This document shows positions 35,372-43,779 of a stretch of 61,592 nucleotides of DNA, in pieces. The stretch lies in the NCBI GenBank assembly GCA_964473465.1, contig CAYYPE010000015.1, forward strand, positions 1-61,592, read 5' to 3'. The translations under genes and the position numbers were made by a program. A model generated the notes under the pieces. The model searched no databases. It was not told the DNA's origin and was given only the letters and a program-made list of their open reading frames with translations. How positions within the stretch are numbered: the stretch's first letter is position 1; each line of letters opens with the position of its first letter. The stretch comes from CALHRB01 sp964473465 (lineage in GTDB: Bacteria; Bacteroidota; Ignavibacteria; Kapaibacteriales; UBA2268).

Positions 35372-35986
35372 AAACAAGTATTTGTATTTTTTCAGATAAG
35401 CTTCCAAAATTTTTCTTGCCCTGAAAAGGTGGGCTTTCACAGTTCCAAGAGGGATATTCATTCTTTCGGCTATCTGCTGATAATCCATATCCTCTTCATG
35501 ACGCAATCTGATTATCAGTCTGTAATTATCGGGTAAACTGGAAATAGCTTTTTCGATGATTTCAGATTTTTCGGTTTGCAACATAATTTTGTCGGGTATG
35601 TTAGAATTATCTTCAATCTCGTATTCTTGTTCTTCATCAGTTTTTGAATTGCTGAACTGAAGAGAAATAGTTGATAGCCTTTTTTTCCTGAGAAAGTCTA
35701 TGCAATGATTAGAAGCAAGCTTATAAAGCCAAGAAGAAAACGAAAAATTTTGCTGATATTTATCCAGAGAATTATAAACTTTAATAAAAGTTTCCTGAAC
35801 CAGATCTTGAACGTCGTCTTCGTTTCTAATCATTTTTCGGATTAATGAAGTTATTAAGTTCTTATATTTTTTTTGGAGGCTTCCAAAAGCAAAAGTATCT
35901 CCGTCAAGAATTCTCAATATCAAAGATATATCTTCATCCTGACTTTGAATTGTTTTTATGTCTGAACTTTTTTTCAATTTATCCAA
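35363..35986 (-). CDS. ECF-type RNA polymerase sigma factor
   Basis: 207-residue sigma-70 family factor of the extracytoplasmic-function type. Region 2: RKMIRNEDDVQDLVQETFIKVYNSLD followed by FSSWLYKLASNHCIDFLRKKR; region 4: LPDNYRLIIRLRHEEDMDYQ then QIAERMNIPLGTVKAHLFRARKIL. It appears to start at a TTG, since no ATG occurs before region 2. No anti-sigma gene is adjacent: the downstream neighbour is convergent and the upstream one divergent. Its signal is therefore unknown. Confidence 0.92.
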   Translation of the reverse strand: MDKLKKSSDIKTIQSQDEDISLILRILDGDTFAFGSLQKKYKNLITSLIRKMIRNEDDVQDLVQETFIKVYNSLDKYQQNFSFSSWLYKLASNHCIDFLRKKRLSTISLQFSNSKTDEEQEYEIEDNSNIPDKIMLQTEKSEIIEKAISSLPDNYRLIIRLRHEEDMDYQQIAERMNIPLGTVKAHLFRARKILEAYLKKYKYLFKE

Positions 35987-36139
35987 TAAAAAAAAATGAA
36001 AATATGAATTAAAATTGAAAATTTTTTTATTTTTTTAAAGCAAATTGATTTTGTTTAGATTAGTTCTTACAAAAATAAATTTGAAATTCATGAAATTTTT
36101 ATAATTTAGCATTGCTAAGTTTATTCAGGAAAAAGATTT

Positions 36140-37393
36140 ATGCCAGAAACTTCAGGTATTCATGAAATCATAAATCCGGGAGGAAGTGGCAGTTCTTTCA
36201 GTCCGACATATTCAAAACTTGGTTCAAAAACAACAGTAAAAAAATCAAAATTAAAAATTGGCGAAATTGTTCCCGGCAAAGTAATTGAAGTTCAGCTACC
36301 CGATATAGCTGTTGTTAATCTTCCTGAAGGAATTTTTTCTGCCGCACTACATAGTAATCTTCAGAAAGATGATTATTTGTATTTCAAAGTTACTGAAACT
36401 GACCCCAGTCTGGTTTTAAAAATTTATAGTGTGCCTTCAAAATATGAAGGAAAAAATATTTCTGTTGAAAATATCCTAAGGATTCTATTTCTCCCAAACA
36501 ATATTTTTTTCTCCCAGCTTATTTCTTTTCTAAAAAGGGTAAGGAAAAATATAGTCAGAGATGAGATTATAAAAATTAATCAGTTTTATTCAAATCTATC
36601 TGATAATTACAAGAATTATTCTTCACTTCAAAATTCATTTCGAGTGATAATTTTTCTAATTGATAATAACCTCCAGCTTACTGAAACTAATTATCAGTTT
36701 TTTGCTCCAGTCTTTATGAATGAAGAGATTCCGAAAATCATGCAGACTCTCGACGCCACTATTTACCAATTAAATGATAAAATTTTTGATGAATTAAAGT
36801 CCATGTTTAATTTAATAAAAATGCCAGAAAAGAATTTTTATGATTTATTCAAACTGTTCAATTATTCAACAAACGAAAGTGAAGAAAAAGATTCATTTTA
36901 TAATACATTGATTAACTTAATTCAAAAAATTGAAAATAATGACCAATATGAGTATACTAAAGATGCTCTCGGAAGACTGATTCGTTTTATTGATTCATTG
37001 CATATTTTTAATTTGATAAAACTCAAAAATAAAAAGCCAATTACAATTCTAATTCCATATTATTATAAGACAATATTTAAGTTAGCAAAGATCCAAACCC
37101 AGAAAAAATATAAACCTGACATTGAAAAGGCAGAGTTGTCAATTGAGACAAAAAATTTTGATGATTTAGCCTTAGATATCCTAAAATTTGAAGATATTTT
37201 CGAAATCCAAATAAAAAATAAATCCAAAAAATTTGAAAACATAATTAAAGAGTTTATTAATTCACTATCTGTTTCATTAGAGAATAATAATCTCAAGTTA
37301 GGATTGGTTAAAATGGTCGAGGAATTTGAAGATCCAGATAACGCTGGAGAAAGTGAGGAACAAAAAAATCAGGTAATTTCGGTTGTTATATGA
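36140..37393 (+). CDS. Hypothetical protein with FliK-N-terminal-like beta domain
   Basis: 417 residues, soluble, no signal peptide. Residues about 38-95 (KLKIGEIVPGKVIEVQLPD, then VVNLPEGIFSAALHSNLQKDDYLYFKV) have the repeated pattern seen at the start of many hook-length control (FliK) and YlqG-type proteins: L..G.iv.g.V.....g.v.v.l......a.l...L..gd.l.fkV. The middle is helical and Lys/Asn-rich; the end is acidic. A flagellar hook-length or substrate-switch role is an inference and the rest is unrecognised. A 13-bp near-palindrome (TTAGCATTGCTAA, 36106-36118) lies just before the start. The final codons overlap the sucC-side terminator. Confidence 0.45.
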   Translation: MPETSGIHEIINPGGSGSSFSPTYSKLGSKTTVKKSKLKIGEIVPGKVIEVQLPDIAVVNLPEGIFSAALHSNLQKDDYLYFKVTETDPSLVLKIYSVPSKYEGKNISVENILRILFLPNNIFFSQLISFLKRVRKNIVRDEIIKINQFYSNLSDNYKNYSSLQNSFRVIIFLIDNNLQLTETNYQFFAPVFMNEEIPKIMQTLDATIYQLNDKIFDELKSMFNLIKMPEKNFYDLFKLFNYSTNESEEKDSFYNTLINLIQKIENNDQYEYTKDALGRLIRFIDSLHIFNLIKLKNKKPITILIPYYYKTIFKLAKIQTQKKYKPDIEKAELSIETKNFDDLALDILKFEDIFEIQIKNKSKKFENIIKEFINSLSVSLENNNLKLGLVKMVEEFEDPDNAGESEEQKNQVISVVI

Positions 37394-37405
37394 AATTACC
37401 TGATT
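37367..37405 (-). terminator. Rho-independent terminator for the sucC side
   Basis: Perfect 14-bp inverted repeat: AATCAGGTAATTTC (37367-37380) and GAAATTACCTGATT (37392-37405) with an 11-bp loop. On the minus strand the hairpin is followed by a run of seven T, a textbook intrinsic terminator for the leftward FKBP-metK-ahcY-sucC block. It lies over the last codons and stop of the rightward gene at 36140-37393. Confidence 0.82.
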
Positions 37406-37432
37406 AAAATCTTAATTATAAAGTATATGAAA

Positions 37433-38674
37433 TTAATTTTTTGAAACAACTTCAGTAACCAATTTAGCAGCTTCTTCGAAGGTTTTTGCAACTTTGAATT
37501 TCATTCCTGATTTCATAAGAGTTTTGATACCACCTGTTGCATTGGTTCCATCAAGTCGGACAATAACGGGAAGATTAACTTCAACATTTTTCAAAGCTTC
37601 AACAATACCATCAGCGACTTTGTCACAACGAACAATTCCGCCAAATATATTTATCAGAACAGCTTTAACATTGGGATCGCTCATCATAATACGAAAAGCA
37701 TTGGAAATTCTTTCGACATTTGCACCACCACCTACATCAAGGAAGTTAGCAGGTTGACCACCAGATAATTGAATTAAATCCATTGTTGACATTGCAAGAC
37801 CGGCACCATTAACCATACAACCGACATTTCCATCAAGTTTGATATAGTTTAAATCATATTTTGAAGCTTCAACTTCGAGAGGATCTTCCTCACTTTCATC
37901 ACGAAGCTCCAGATATTCAGGATGACGATATAAAGCATTATCATCAAAATTCATTTTTGCATCGAGAGCAATCATCTTATTGTCGTTTGTCAGAACTAAA
38001 GGATTGATCTCGAGCAAACTGCAGTCAAGTGATTCATAAGCATTAACTAATTTTGTGATAAAATTGACAAAGCTTTTGAATGCCTCGCCATACAAACCAA
38101 GCCCGAAGGCTAATCTCCTTGCCTGATACTGCTGAAAACCGATTGTTGGGTCAATCCATTCTTTGAGAATTTTTTCAGGTGTTTCGGCGGCAACTTTTTC
38201 TATTTCAACTCCACCTTCGGTTGAAACCATAATAACATTTTTTCCTACCTGACGGTCGAGCAACATCCCTGCATAGAATTCCTTGGCAATACTGACACCA
38301 TCTTCGATAAGAAGTCTTCGGACAATTGCACCTGCCTCACCGGTTTGTATTGTTACAAGTTTATGACCAAGAATAGTTTTAGCATATTGATAAGCCATAT
38401 CGGAGATGTTCCCATTTCTGATGATATTTACCCCACGCACAGGTTTGTCATAAAGAATATGAGGTTCGCCACTGAAAACATTGTGAATTGTGCCTTTACC
38501 CCTACCCCCAGCATGAACCTGAGCCTTAATGACAATTGTATTGATTCCCCGCTGCATAAAATCTTCGTATGTAACTCTTCCGGCTTCCTCGGCATTAAAT
38601 ACTACCCTGCTGAAAAGAACGGGAACATCAAATTTTCTTAATAAATCCTTAGCCTGATATTCATGAATTTTCAT
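37433..38674 (-). CDS. sucC: Succinyl-CoA ligase (ADP-forming) beta subunit
   Basis: ATP-grasp subunit of the TCA-cycle enzyme converting succinyl-CoA to succinate with ATP formation. MKIHEYQAKDLLRKFDVPV at the N-terminus, KAQVHAGGRGKGTIH (nucleotide site), ALDAKMNFDDNALYRHPE, and the C-terminal GGGANVERISNAFRIM with INIFGGIVRCD are all diagnostic. 413 residues, some 25 longer than E. coli SucC. The alpha subunit gene sucD is not adjacent, so the two subunits are encoded apart. Separated by 179 bp from ahcY, and ends at a strong terminator. Confidence 0.95.
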   Translation of the reverse strand: MKIHEYQAKDLLRKFDVPVLFSRVVFNAEEAGRVTYEDFMQRGINTIVIKAQVHAGGRGKGTIHNVFSGEPHILYDKPVRGVNIIRNGNISDMAYQYAKTILGHKLVTIQTGEAGAIVRRLLIEDGVSIAKEFYAGMLLDRQVGKNVIMVSTEGGVEIEKVAAETPEKILKEWIDPTIGFQQYQARRLAFGLGLYGEAFKSFVNFITKLVNAYESLDCSLLEINPLVLTNDNKMIALDAKMNFDDNALYRHPEYLELRDESEEDPLEVEASKYDLNYIKLDGNVGCMVNGAGLAMSTMDLIQLSGGQPANFLDVGGGANVERISNAFRIMMSDPNVKAVLINIFGGIVRCDKVADGIVEALKNVEVNLPVIVRLDGTNATGGIKTLMKSGMKFKVAKTFEEAAKLVTEVVSKN

Positions 38675-38853
38675 ATTTTTAACTCAAAAAGTGGTTAAAC
38701 TAAGTTTACAAAATTATAAAACCCAAACTTAACATTTTTAAAGGTTTTAACAAAGATAAAAGGAAATTTAGAAATTATGATTAAAGTAAAAAAATTGATA
38801 ACAATATTATCCATTCATCAAATAATTTACTTTTACCAATAAATTTAATTAAA

Positions 38854-40167
38854 TTAAGTTCCTTCGTTATAATTATTAATATAATTCAATTGCTCTTCGG
38901 TTAGGACATCTATATCAATCCCCATCATTTTGAGTTTGGTTTGAGCAATAAATTGATCCTGTTCAAGGGGAATATCGAGAACATCAAGAGGTAATTTAGA
39001 GCCATTTTTATGATTTTCAACCAATCTCAGATGAGACATGAATTGATTTGCAAAAGACATATCCATAACCTCCGAGGGATGACCTTCGGCAGCGGCAAGA
39101 TTAACAAGTCTGCCTTGAGCTAAAAGATATAATCTTTTTCCGTTTTTGAGAGTGTATTCTTCGCAATTTGGTCTGATAGTTCGCTTCGAGACTGAAATTT
39201 CTTCCAATTCGGGAATATTTATTTCGACGTCATAATGACCGGTGTTGCAGATAATAGCACCATCTTTCATAGATTCAAAATGCCATTTTCGGATAACATC
39301 TTTAACACCTGTTGCAGTAACAAAAATATCCCCAATTTTTGCAGCCTCATTCATAGGCATAATCTCATGCCCCTCAAGGACAGCTTTGATAGCAGCAGTA
39401 GGTTTAATTTCTGTGCAAATAGTATTTGCCCCCATTCCTTTTGCTCTTTTGGCAACACCTGAGCCGCAGTGTCCATAACCAGCGACAACCAAATTTTTCC
39501 CAGCAAGAAGAACAGAAGTAGCTCTGATGATACCGTCAATTGTGGATTGTCCTGTTCCATAAACATTATCAAAATCCCATTTAGTTTCAGTATCATTAAC
39601 AGCAAAGACGGGATAAAAAAGTTGATTATCGGCAGCTCTTGCTCTTAATCTTTGAATTCCGGTAGTGGTCTCTTCTGTTCCACCAATCACAAAATTTTTA
39701 GCCATATCGGGATATTTTTCGTGAACAGTGTTTATTAAATCACATCCATCATCGAGAGTTAGATGAGGAGGAACATCAATAGTTCGGTCTATACACCAAT
39801 AAAAATCTTCTTTGTTATCATACCATGCAAAAATTGAAACCCCTTCTGCAGCCAGAGCAGCAGCAACAGCATCATTGGTTGAAAGAGGATTGCATCCTGA
39901 CCATGAAACTTCTGCTCCTGCTTCAACAAAGGTTCGGATAAGAACAGCGGTTTCTTTTGTAACGTGCAGGCATCCTGCAATTTTAAAGCCTTTGAAAGGT
40001 TTAGTCTGTTTATAAATTTCCCTCAAGTGCATAAGAACGGGCATTCTTGATTCAGCCCAATCAATAAGCAGTTTTCCTGTATCTGCAAGAGAAATATCCC
40101 GAACGCAGTATTTACCGGGGACTTCATCAAATTTACCTTGTGCTTTTTTTGGTTCGTAGTTAGACAT
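38854..40167 (-). CDS. ahcY: Adenosylhomocysteinase
   Basis: NAD-dependent hydrolase that splits S-adenosylhomocysteine to adenosine and homocysteine, clearing the product of methyltransferases. Evidence: GCLHVTKETAVLIRTFVEAG, WSGCNPLSTND, NVYGTGQSTIDGIIRAT and the NAD site VVAGYGHCGSGVAKRAKGMGA, then NTGHYDVEIN. 437 residues. The C-terminus ends LTEEQLNYINNYNEGT and lacks the KPxxYRY tail of most bacterial and eukaryotic enzymes, a form like archaeal and Thermotoga proteins. Directly downstream of metK (28 bp), placing S-adenosylmethionine synthesis and recycling in one unit. Confidence 0.96.
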   Translation of the reverse strand: MSNYEPKKAQGKFDEVPGKYCVRDISLADTGKLLIDWAESRMPVLMHLREIYKQTKPFKGFKIAGCLHVTKETAVLIRTFVEAGAEVSWSGCNPLSTNDAVAAALAAEGVSIFAWYDNKEDFYWCIDRTIDVPPHLTLDDGCDLINTVHEKYPDMAKNFVIGGTEETTTGIQRLRARAADNQLFYPVFAVNDTETKWDFDNVYGTGQSTIDGIIRATSVLLAGKNLVVAGYGHCGSGVAKRAKGMGANTICTEIKPTAAIKAVLEGHEIMPMNEAAKIGDIFVTATGVKDVIRKWHFESMKDGAIICNTGHYDVEINIPELEEISVSKRTIRPNCEEYTLKNGKRLYLLAQGRLVNLAAAEGHPSEVMDMSFANQFMSHLRLVENHKNGSKLPLDVLDIPLEQDQFIAQTKLKMMGIDIDVLTEEQLNYINNYNEGT

Positions 40168-40195
40168 TCGTAATCCTTATATATTTTTTACATTA

Positions 40196-41341
40196 TTAGA
40201 TATTTTTGAATAAGTTGATAAGATCAAGTTGTTCCCAAGGAAGTTCTGGTTTTCCGAAGTGTCCGTAAACAGAAGTCTGCCTGTAAATCGGTCTTCTAAG
40301 ATCAAACCTTGAAATAATTCCATTTGGAGTCAGATCAATATTTTTCTTTATTATTTCTTCAATTTTTCTATCGCTAACCTGAGCTGTTCCGTTAGTATTT
40401 ACATGAATGGAAATAGGCTGGGAAACACCAATAGCATAAGCAAGCTGAATAGTGCATTCCATAGCTAAACCGGAAGCTACAATATTCTTTGCCAGATGAC
40501 GTGCAGCATAAGCAGCCGAACGGTCAACTTTTGTTGGGTCTTTACCCGAGAAAGCTCCACCACCGTGAGGAGCTCTGCCTCCGTAGGTATCCACGATTAT
40601 TTTTCTTCCAGTTAAGCCTGTATCTCCATGTGGACCACCAATTACAAACCTTCCGGTCGGATTGACGTGGTAAATAGTTTGATCATCAAGATATTCAGCA
40701 GGGAGAACATTTTTAATGACATGTTCAATAACATCTTCTTTGATTTTTTCGACGGTAACATCAGGGTCATGTTGAGTAGAAATAACAACAGTATCAATCC
40801 TTAAAATTTTGCCCGAGTTTGTATATTCGATAGTAACCTGAGATTTTGAATCGGGTCTTAAATATGGCATCAAATGATTATAATTTTTTCTGATGTCAGA
40901 CAACCTTTTTACAAGTTTATGTGCGTAGGTTATTGGTGCAGGCATATATTCCGGTGTTTCATTACAAGCAAAACCAAACATCATTCCTTGATCTCCGGCA
41001 CCACCTTTATCAACTCCAAGGGATATATCAACTGATTGATGGTTGATAACGTTAATAACTGCACATGAATTAGAATCAAATCTGTAACCATCTTTTGTAT
41101 AACCAATATCGTGAATAACTGAACGAACAAGAGTTTGCAAATCAATGTAAGATTCAGTTCTGATTTCACCTCCAACAACTATCATACCAGTAGTTGCAAA
41201 ACATTCGCAAGCAACTCTGCTGTTGGGATCTTTTTTTAACATTTCGTCCAAAACGGCATCAGATACCTGATCACAGATTTTGTCGGGATGTCCTTCTGAA
41301 ACGGACTCAGATGTAAATAAGTATGTGTCATCTGAAATCAT
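40196..41341 (-). CDS. metK: S-adenosylmethionine synthetase
   Basis: Makes S-adenosylmethionine from methionine and ATP. Diagnostic motifs: LFTSESVSEGHPDKICDQVSD, GAGDQGMMFGFA, GPHGDTGLTGRKIIVDTYGG, and GGGAFSGKDPTKVDRSAAYA. 381 residues, full length. Ribosome site AAAGGAG lies 8 bp upstream of the ATG. Only 33 bp separate it from the preceding nucleotidyltransferase gene, which leaves no room for a SAM riboswitch. Confidence 0.98.
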   Translation of the reverse strand: MISDDTYLFTSESVSEGHPDKICDQVSDAVLDEMLKKDPNSRVACECFATTGMIVVGGEIRTESYIDLQTLVRSVIHDIGYTKDGYRFDSNSCAVINVINHQSVDISLGVDKGGAGDQGMMFGFACNETPEYMPAPITYAHKLVKRLSDIRKNYNHLMPYLRPDSKSQVTIEYTNSGKILRIDTVVISTQHDPDVTVEKIKEDVIEHVIKNVLPAEYLDDQTIYHVNPTGRFVIGGPHGDTGLTGRKIIVDTYGGRAPHGGGAFSGKDPTKVDRSAAYAARHLAKNIVASGLAMECTIQLAYAIGVSQPISIHVNTNGTAQVSDRKIEEIIKKNIDLTPNGIISRFDLRRPIYRQTSVYGHFGKPELPWEQLDLINLFKNI

Positions 41342-41374
41342 TTATGGCTCCTTTATTTTTTTCAAATAATAATA

Positions 41375-42352
41375 TTATTGATAATTTATTTCACTTGAAT
41401 TTCCAACATTGAATTTATTAAAATGCCCTTTAACAATAGCATTATTCCCGATAATAGATTTTTTGAGAAGTGAACTCGAAACCCTCGCACCATCACTAAT
41501 AATTGAATCACGGATAAGGCTATCCTCAACAATAGCCCCTGATGCAACTGTTGCATAGGGTCCGACAACCGATCTTTTAATTACAGCATTATCAGCAATG
41601 AAAACTGGGGGAATAATAACAGCATCCTTGAATTTCCTTGACTTGGAAGATTGTTTTAAAAGATACCTGTTGGTCGCTAAAAGTGTCTCCGGTTTTCCGC
41701 AGTCATACCAGCCCTCGACATGAAAGGTGTTAAACCTCTCGCCTTTGTCAAGCATTAACTGTAGAGCATCTGTTAATTGGTATTCGTCACGTGTTCGGAT
41801 ATCATTATCGATCAAGTATTCCAAGCAAGTTTTAAGCAAACCCGGATTAGAGATATAATAAATTCCTACAATAGCCAAATTGGACGTTGGTTGTTCAGGC
41901 TTTTCTACAAACTGTTTAATGATACCCTTTTTATCAAGAAGAACAACACCAAATCTTCGTGGGTCTTCGACTTCCTTGACTCCGATTGTTGATGTTCCAG
42001 TTTTCTTGGAAAACGTCAGGTCGGCATCGAAAATAGTATCACCAAGAATAATCATTAGTGGTTCGTCATCAAAAGTATCACGGGCAGTCCATATTGCATG
42101 TCCAAGACCTAAGGACTCTCTTTGAGGCACAAATGTTACATCAATTGAATAATTAGCGAGAACATATTCCTGAACTAATTTTCCCATGTAGCCAGTAACA
42201 ATTGTACATTTAGTAATATTCTGTTGAATTAAAGCATCTAAAATATGAGCAAGAATTGGTTTGCCCGCAACATTAAGAAGAACTTTTGGTAAAGTATAAG
42301 TATGAGGTCTTAATCTTGTTCCAACTCCAGCTACCGGTATAATTGCTCTCAT
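41375..42352 (-). CDS. Sugar-phosphate nucleotidyltransferase with left-handed beta-helix tail
   Basis: 325 residues. N-terminal Rossmann-like NTP transferase domain (MRAIIPVAGVGTRLRPHTYT, then LPKVLLNVAGKPILAHILD; VTGYMG; ESLGLGHAIW; IILGDTIFD; FVEKPEQPTS) followed from about residue 245 by hexapeptide-type repeats (PPVFIADNAVIKRSVVGP, VASGAIVEDSLIRDSIISDG). It activates a sugar phosphate, probably glucose-1-phosphate, for glycan synthesis; dTTP versus UTP use cannot be decided from the motifs. Second gene after the FKBP gene in the leftward block. Confidence 0.88.
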   Translation of the reverse strand: MRAIIPVAGVGTRLRPHTYTLPKVLLNVAGKPILAHILDALIQQNITKCTIVTGYMGKLVQEYVLANYSIDVTFVPQRESLGLGHAIWTARDTFDDEPLMIILGDTIFDADLTFSKKTGTSTIGVKEVEDPRRFGVVLLDKKGIIKQFVEKPEQPTSNLAIVGIYYISNPGLLKTCLEYLIDNDIRTRDEYQLTDALQLMLDKGERFNTFHVEGWYDCGKPETLLATNRYLLKQSSKSRKFKDAVIIPPVFIADNAVIKRSVVGPYATVASGAIVEDSLIRDSIISDGARVSSSLLKKSIIGNNAIVKGHFNKFNVGNSSEINYQ

Positions 42353-42379
42353 TGAATATTAATTATTTATTTTAACAAA

Positions 42380-43120
42380 TTATTCAGCTTTTTTCAATTC
42401 CTGCATTTGATTGGCATCCATAACTTCGATTAACTCAACTTCGAAAATCAAAGTTTCGTTAGGTCCGATAATTTGACCGGCACCTTTATCACCATAGGCA
42501 AGGTCTGGAGGAATCATAAGTTTCCATTTAGAACCTTCTTTCATAAGCATTAACGCCTCGGTCCAACCTTTAATAACTCCATTAACAGGAAAAACAGCAG
42601 GTTCATTTCTATCGTAAGAGCTGTCAAATTTTTTCCCATCAATTAAAGTTCCAGTGTAATGAACTTTCACCTGACTTTTTTCGGTTGGCATTTTGCCAGT
42701 TCCCTCTTTGATAACTTGATATTGCAAGCCAGAAGGAGTGGTTATAACTCCGGGTTTATTTTTCATATCAGCATGAAATTGCATACTTTTCTGAAGATTC
42801 TTTTGTTTTTCGATATTTGCAGTCTCTTCTCTTTTTTTCATTATTTGTTCCTGCAAAATCATAATTAACTGCTGTGCCTGATCATTTGATATGAGTCCCT
42901 GTTGTTTCAGAAGACCATCGTTAAAGCCGGTAATCATAGCTTGTGCATTATAGGGTATTGAGTCACCAACAAGATTATTATATAAACCCAGACCGTAATT
43001 AAGTCCAATTGAGTAGGAAATTGAATCAGTCTGATTTTTCAGAGATAGATTTTGTGAATAGATATCGTGTGATAAAAAAATTGATACAAAAAACACAAGA
43101 GCTATGACTCTTTTAAACAT
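42380..43120 (-). CDS. Exported FKBP-type peptidyl-prolyl isomerase
   Basis: 246 residues. Signal peptide (VIALVFFVSIFLSHDIYSQ), a helical FKBP-N dimerisation domain (about 25-125, with DSISYSIGLNYGLGLYNNL) and a C-terminal FKBP catalytic domain (VHYTGTLIDGKKFDSSYDRN, VIKGWTEALMLMKEGSKWKL, IPPDLAYGDKGAG). This is the FkpA/Mip architecture, so a periplasmic folding chaperone. It is divergent from ribH with 142 bp between. Confidence 0.93.
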   Translation of the reverse strand: MFKRVIALVFFVSIFLSHDIYSQNLSLKNQTDSISYSIGLNYGLGLYNNLVGDSIPYNAQAMITGFNDGLLKQQGLISNDQAQQLIMILQEQIMKKREETANIEKQKNLQKSMQFHADMKNKPGVITTPSGLQYQVIKEGTGKMPTEKSQVKVHYTGTLIDGKKFDSSYDRNEPAVFPVNGVIKGWTEALMLMKEGSKWKLMIPPDLAYGDKGAGQIIGPNETLIFEVELIEVMDANQMQELKKAE

Positions 43121-43262
43121 TTTGCCTCCAATATAAAAAATTAAAAACTCATTGACGAAATATTCATTAAATCATTTATAAATTAAAAACAATTTAAAAA
43201 AAAAAGCGTCAATCAAAGATTAAAAACATGTATTTATCCATTATTAAAGGACTATAAAATAA

Positions 43263-43730
43263 ATGGCAAGAATTATTGAAGGAAAATTTGATGCAAAAGA
43301 CAAGAAATTTGCAATTGTAGTATCACGTTGGAATCAGATTGTTGTCAATAAAATGCTTGATGGGGCTTTAGATGCCCTTAAAAGACATAATGCCGAAGAT
43401 GATAAAATCACAATTGCCTATTGTCCCGGTGCTTTTGAAATTCCTATGGTAATGAACAAACTGGCAAGACTAAAAAAATATGATTGTATTATCGCTCTGG
43501 GGGCTGTTATTCGTGGCTCAACTCCTCACTTTGAATATATTGCAAACGAAGTTACAAAGGGAGTAGCCAAAATTGGAATCGAATCAGGTGTTCCCTGCAT
43601 CCTTGGCGTTTTAACTACCGATACAATCGAACAGGCAATCGAACGAGCCGGTAGCAAGGGGGGAAACAAAGGATTTGATGCAGCAATGTCCGCCATTGAA
43701 ATGGTAACATTAATGGAATCGCTTAGCTGA
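43263..43730 (+). CDS. ribH: 6,7-dimethyl-8-ribityllumazine synthase
   Basis: Penultimate enzyme of riboflavin synthesis. Motifs: VVSRWNQIVVNKMLDGALDAL, CPGAFEIPMVMNKLA, ALGAVIRGSTPHFEYIANEV (with catalytic His in TPHFEY) and GVLTTDTIEQAIERAG. 155 residues, standard. No other rib gene nearby, and the 142-bp upstream gap is too short for a full FMN riboswitch plus promoter. Confidence 0.97.
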   Translation: MARIIEGKFDAKDKKFAIVVSRWNQIVVNKMLDGALDALKRHNAEDDKITIAYCPGAFEIPMVMNKLARLKKYDCIIALGAVIRGSTPHFEYIANEVTKGVAKIGIESGVPCILGVLTTDTIEQAIERAGSKGGNKGFDAAMSAIEMVTLMESLS

Positions 43731-43779
43731 TGCTTATGGATAGATTTCTTTACTAATTCATTAATCCATAGGTAAGTAT

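Noticed and set aside
41342..41374. SAM riboswitch in front of metK
   Set aside because: Only 33 bp separate metK from the preceding gene, far too short.
43121..43262. FMN riboswitch in front of ribH
   Set aside because: The 142-bp AT-rich gap is divergent and shows no conserved RFN-type stems.
43735..43770. TATGGAT/ATCCATA inverted repeat after ribH as a terminator
   Set aside because: A 7-bp stem with a 22-bp loop and no T-run; it also overlaps the ribosome-site region of the next gene.
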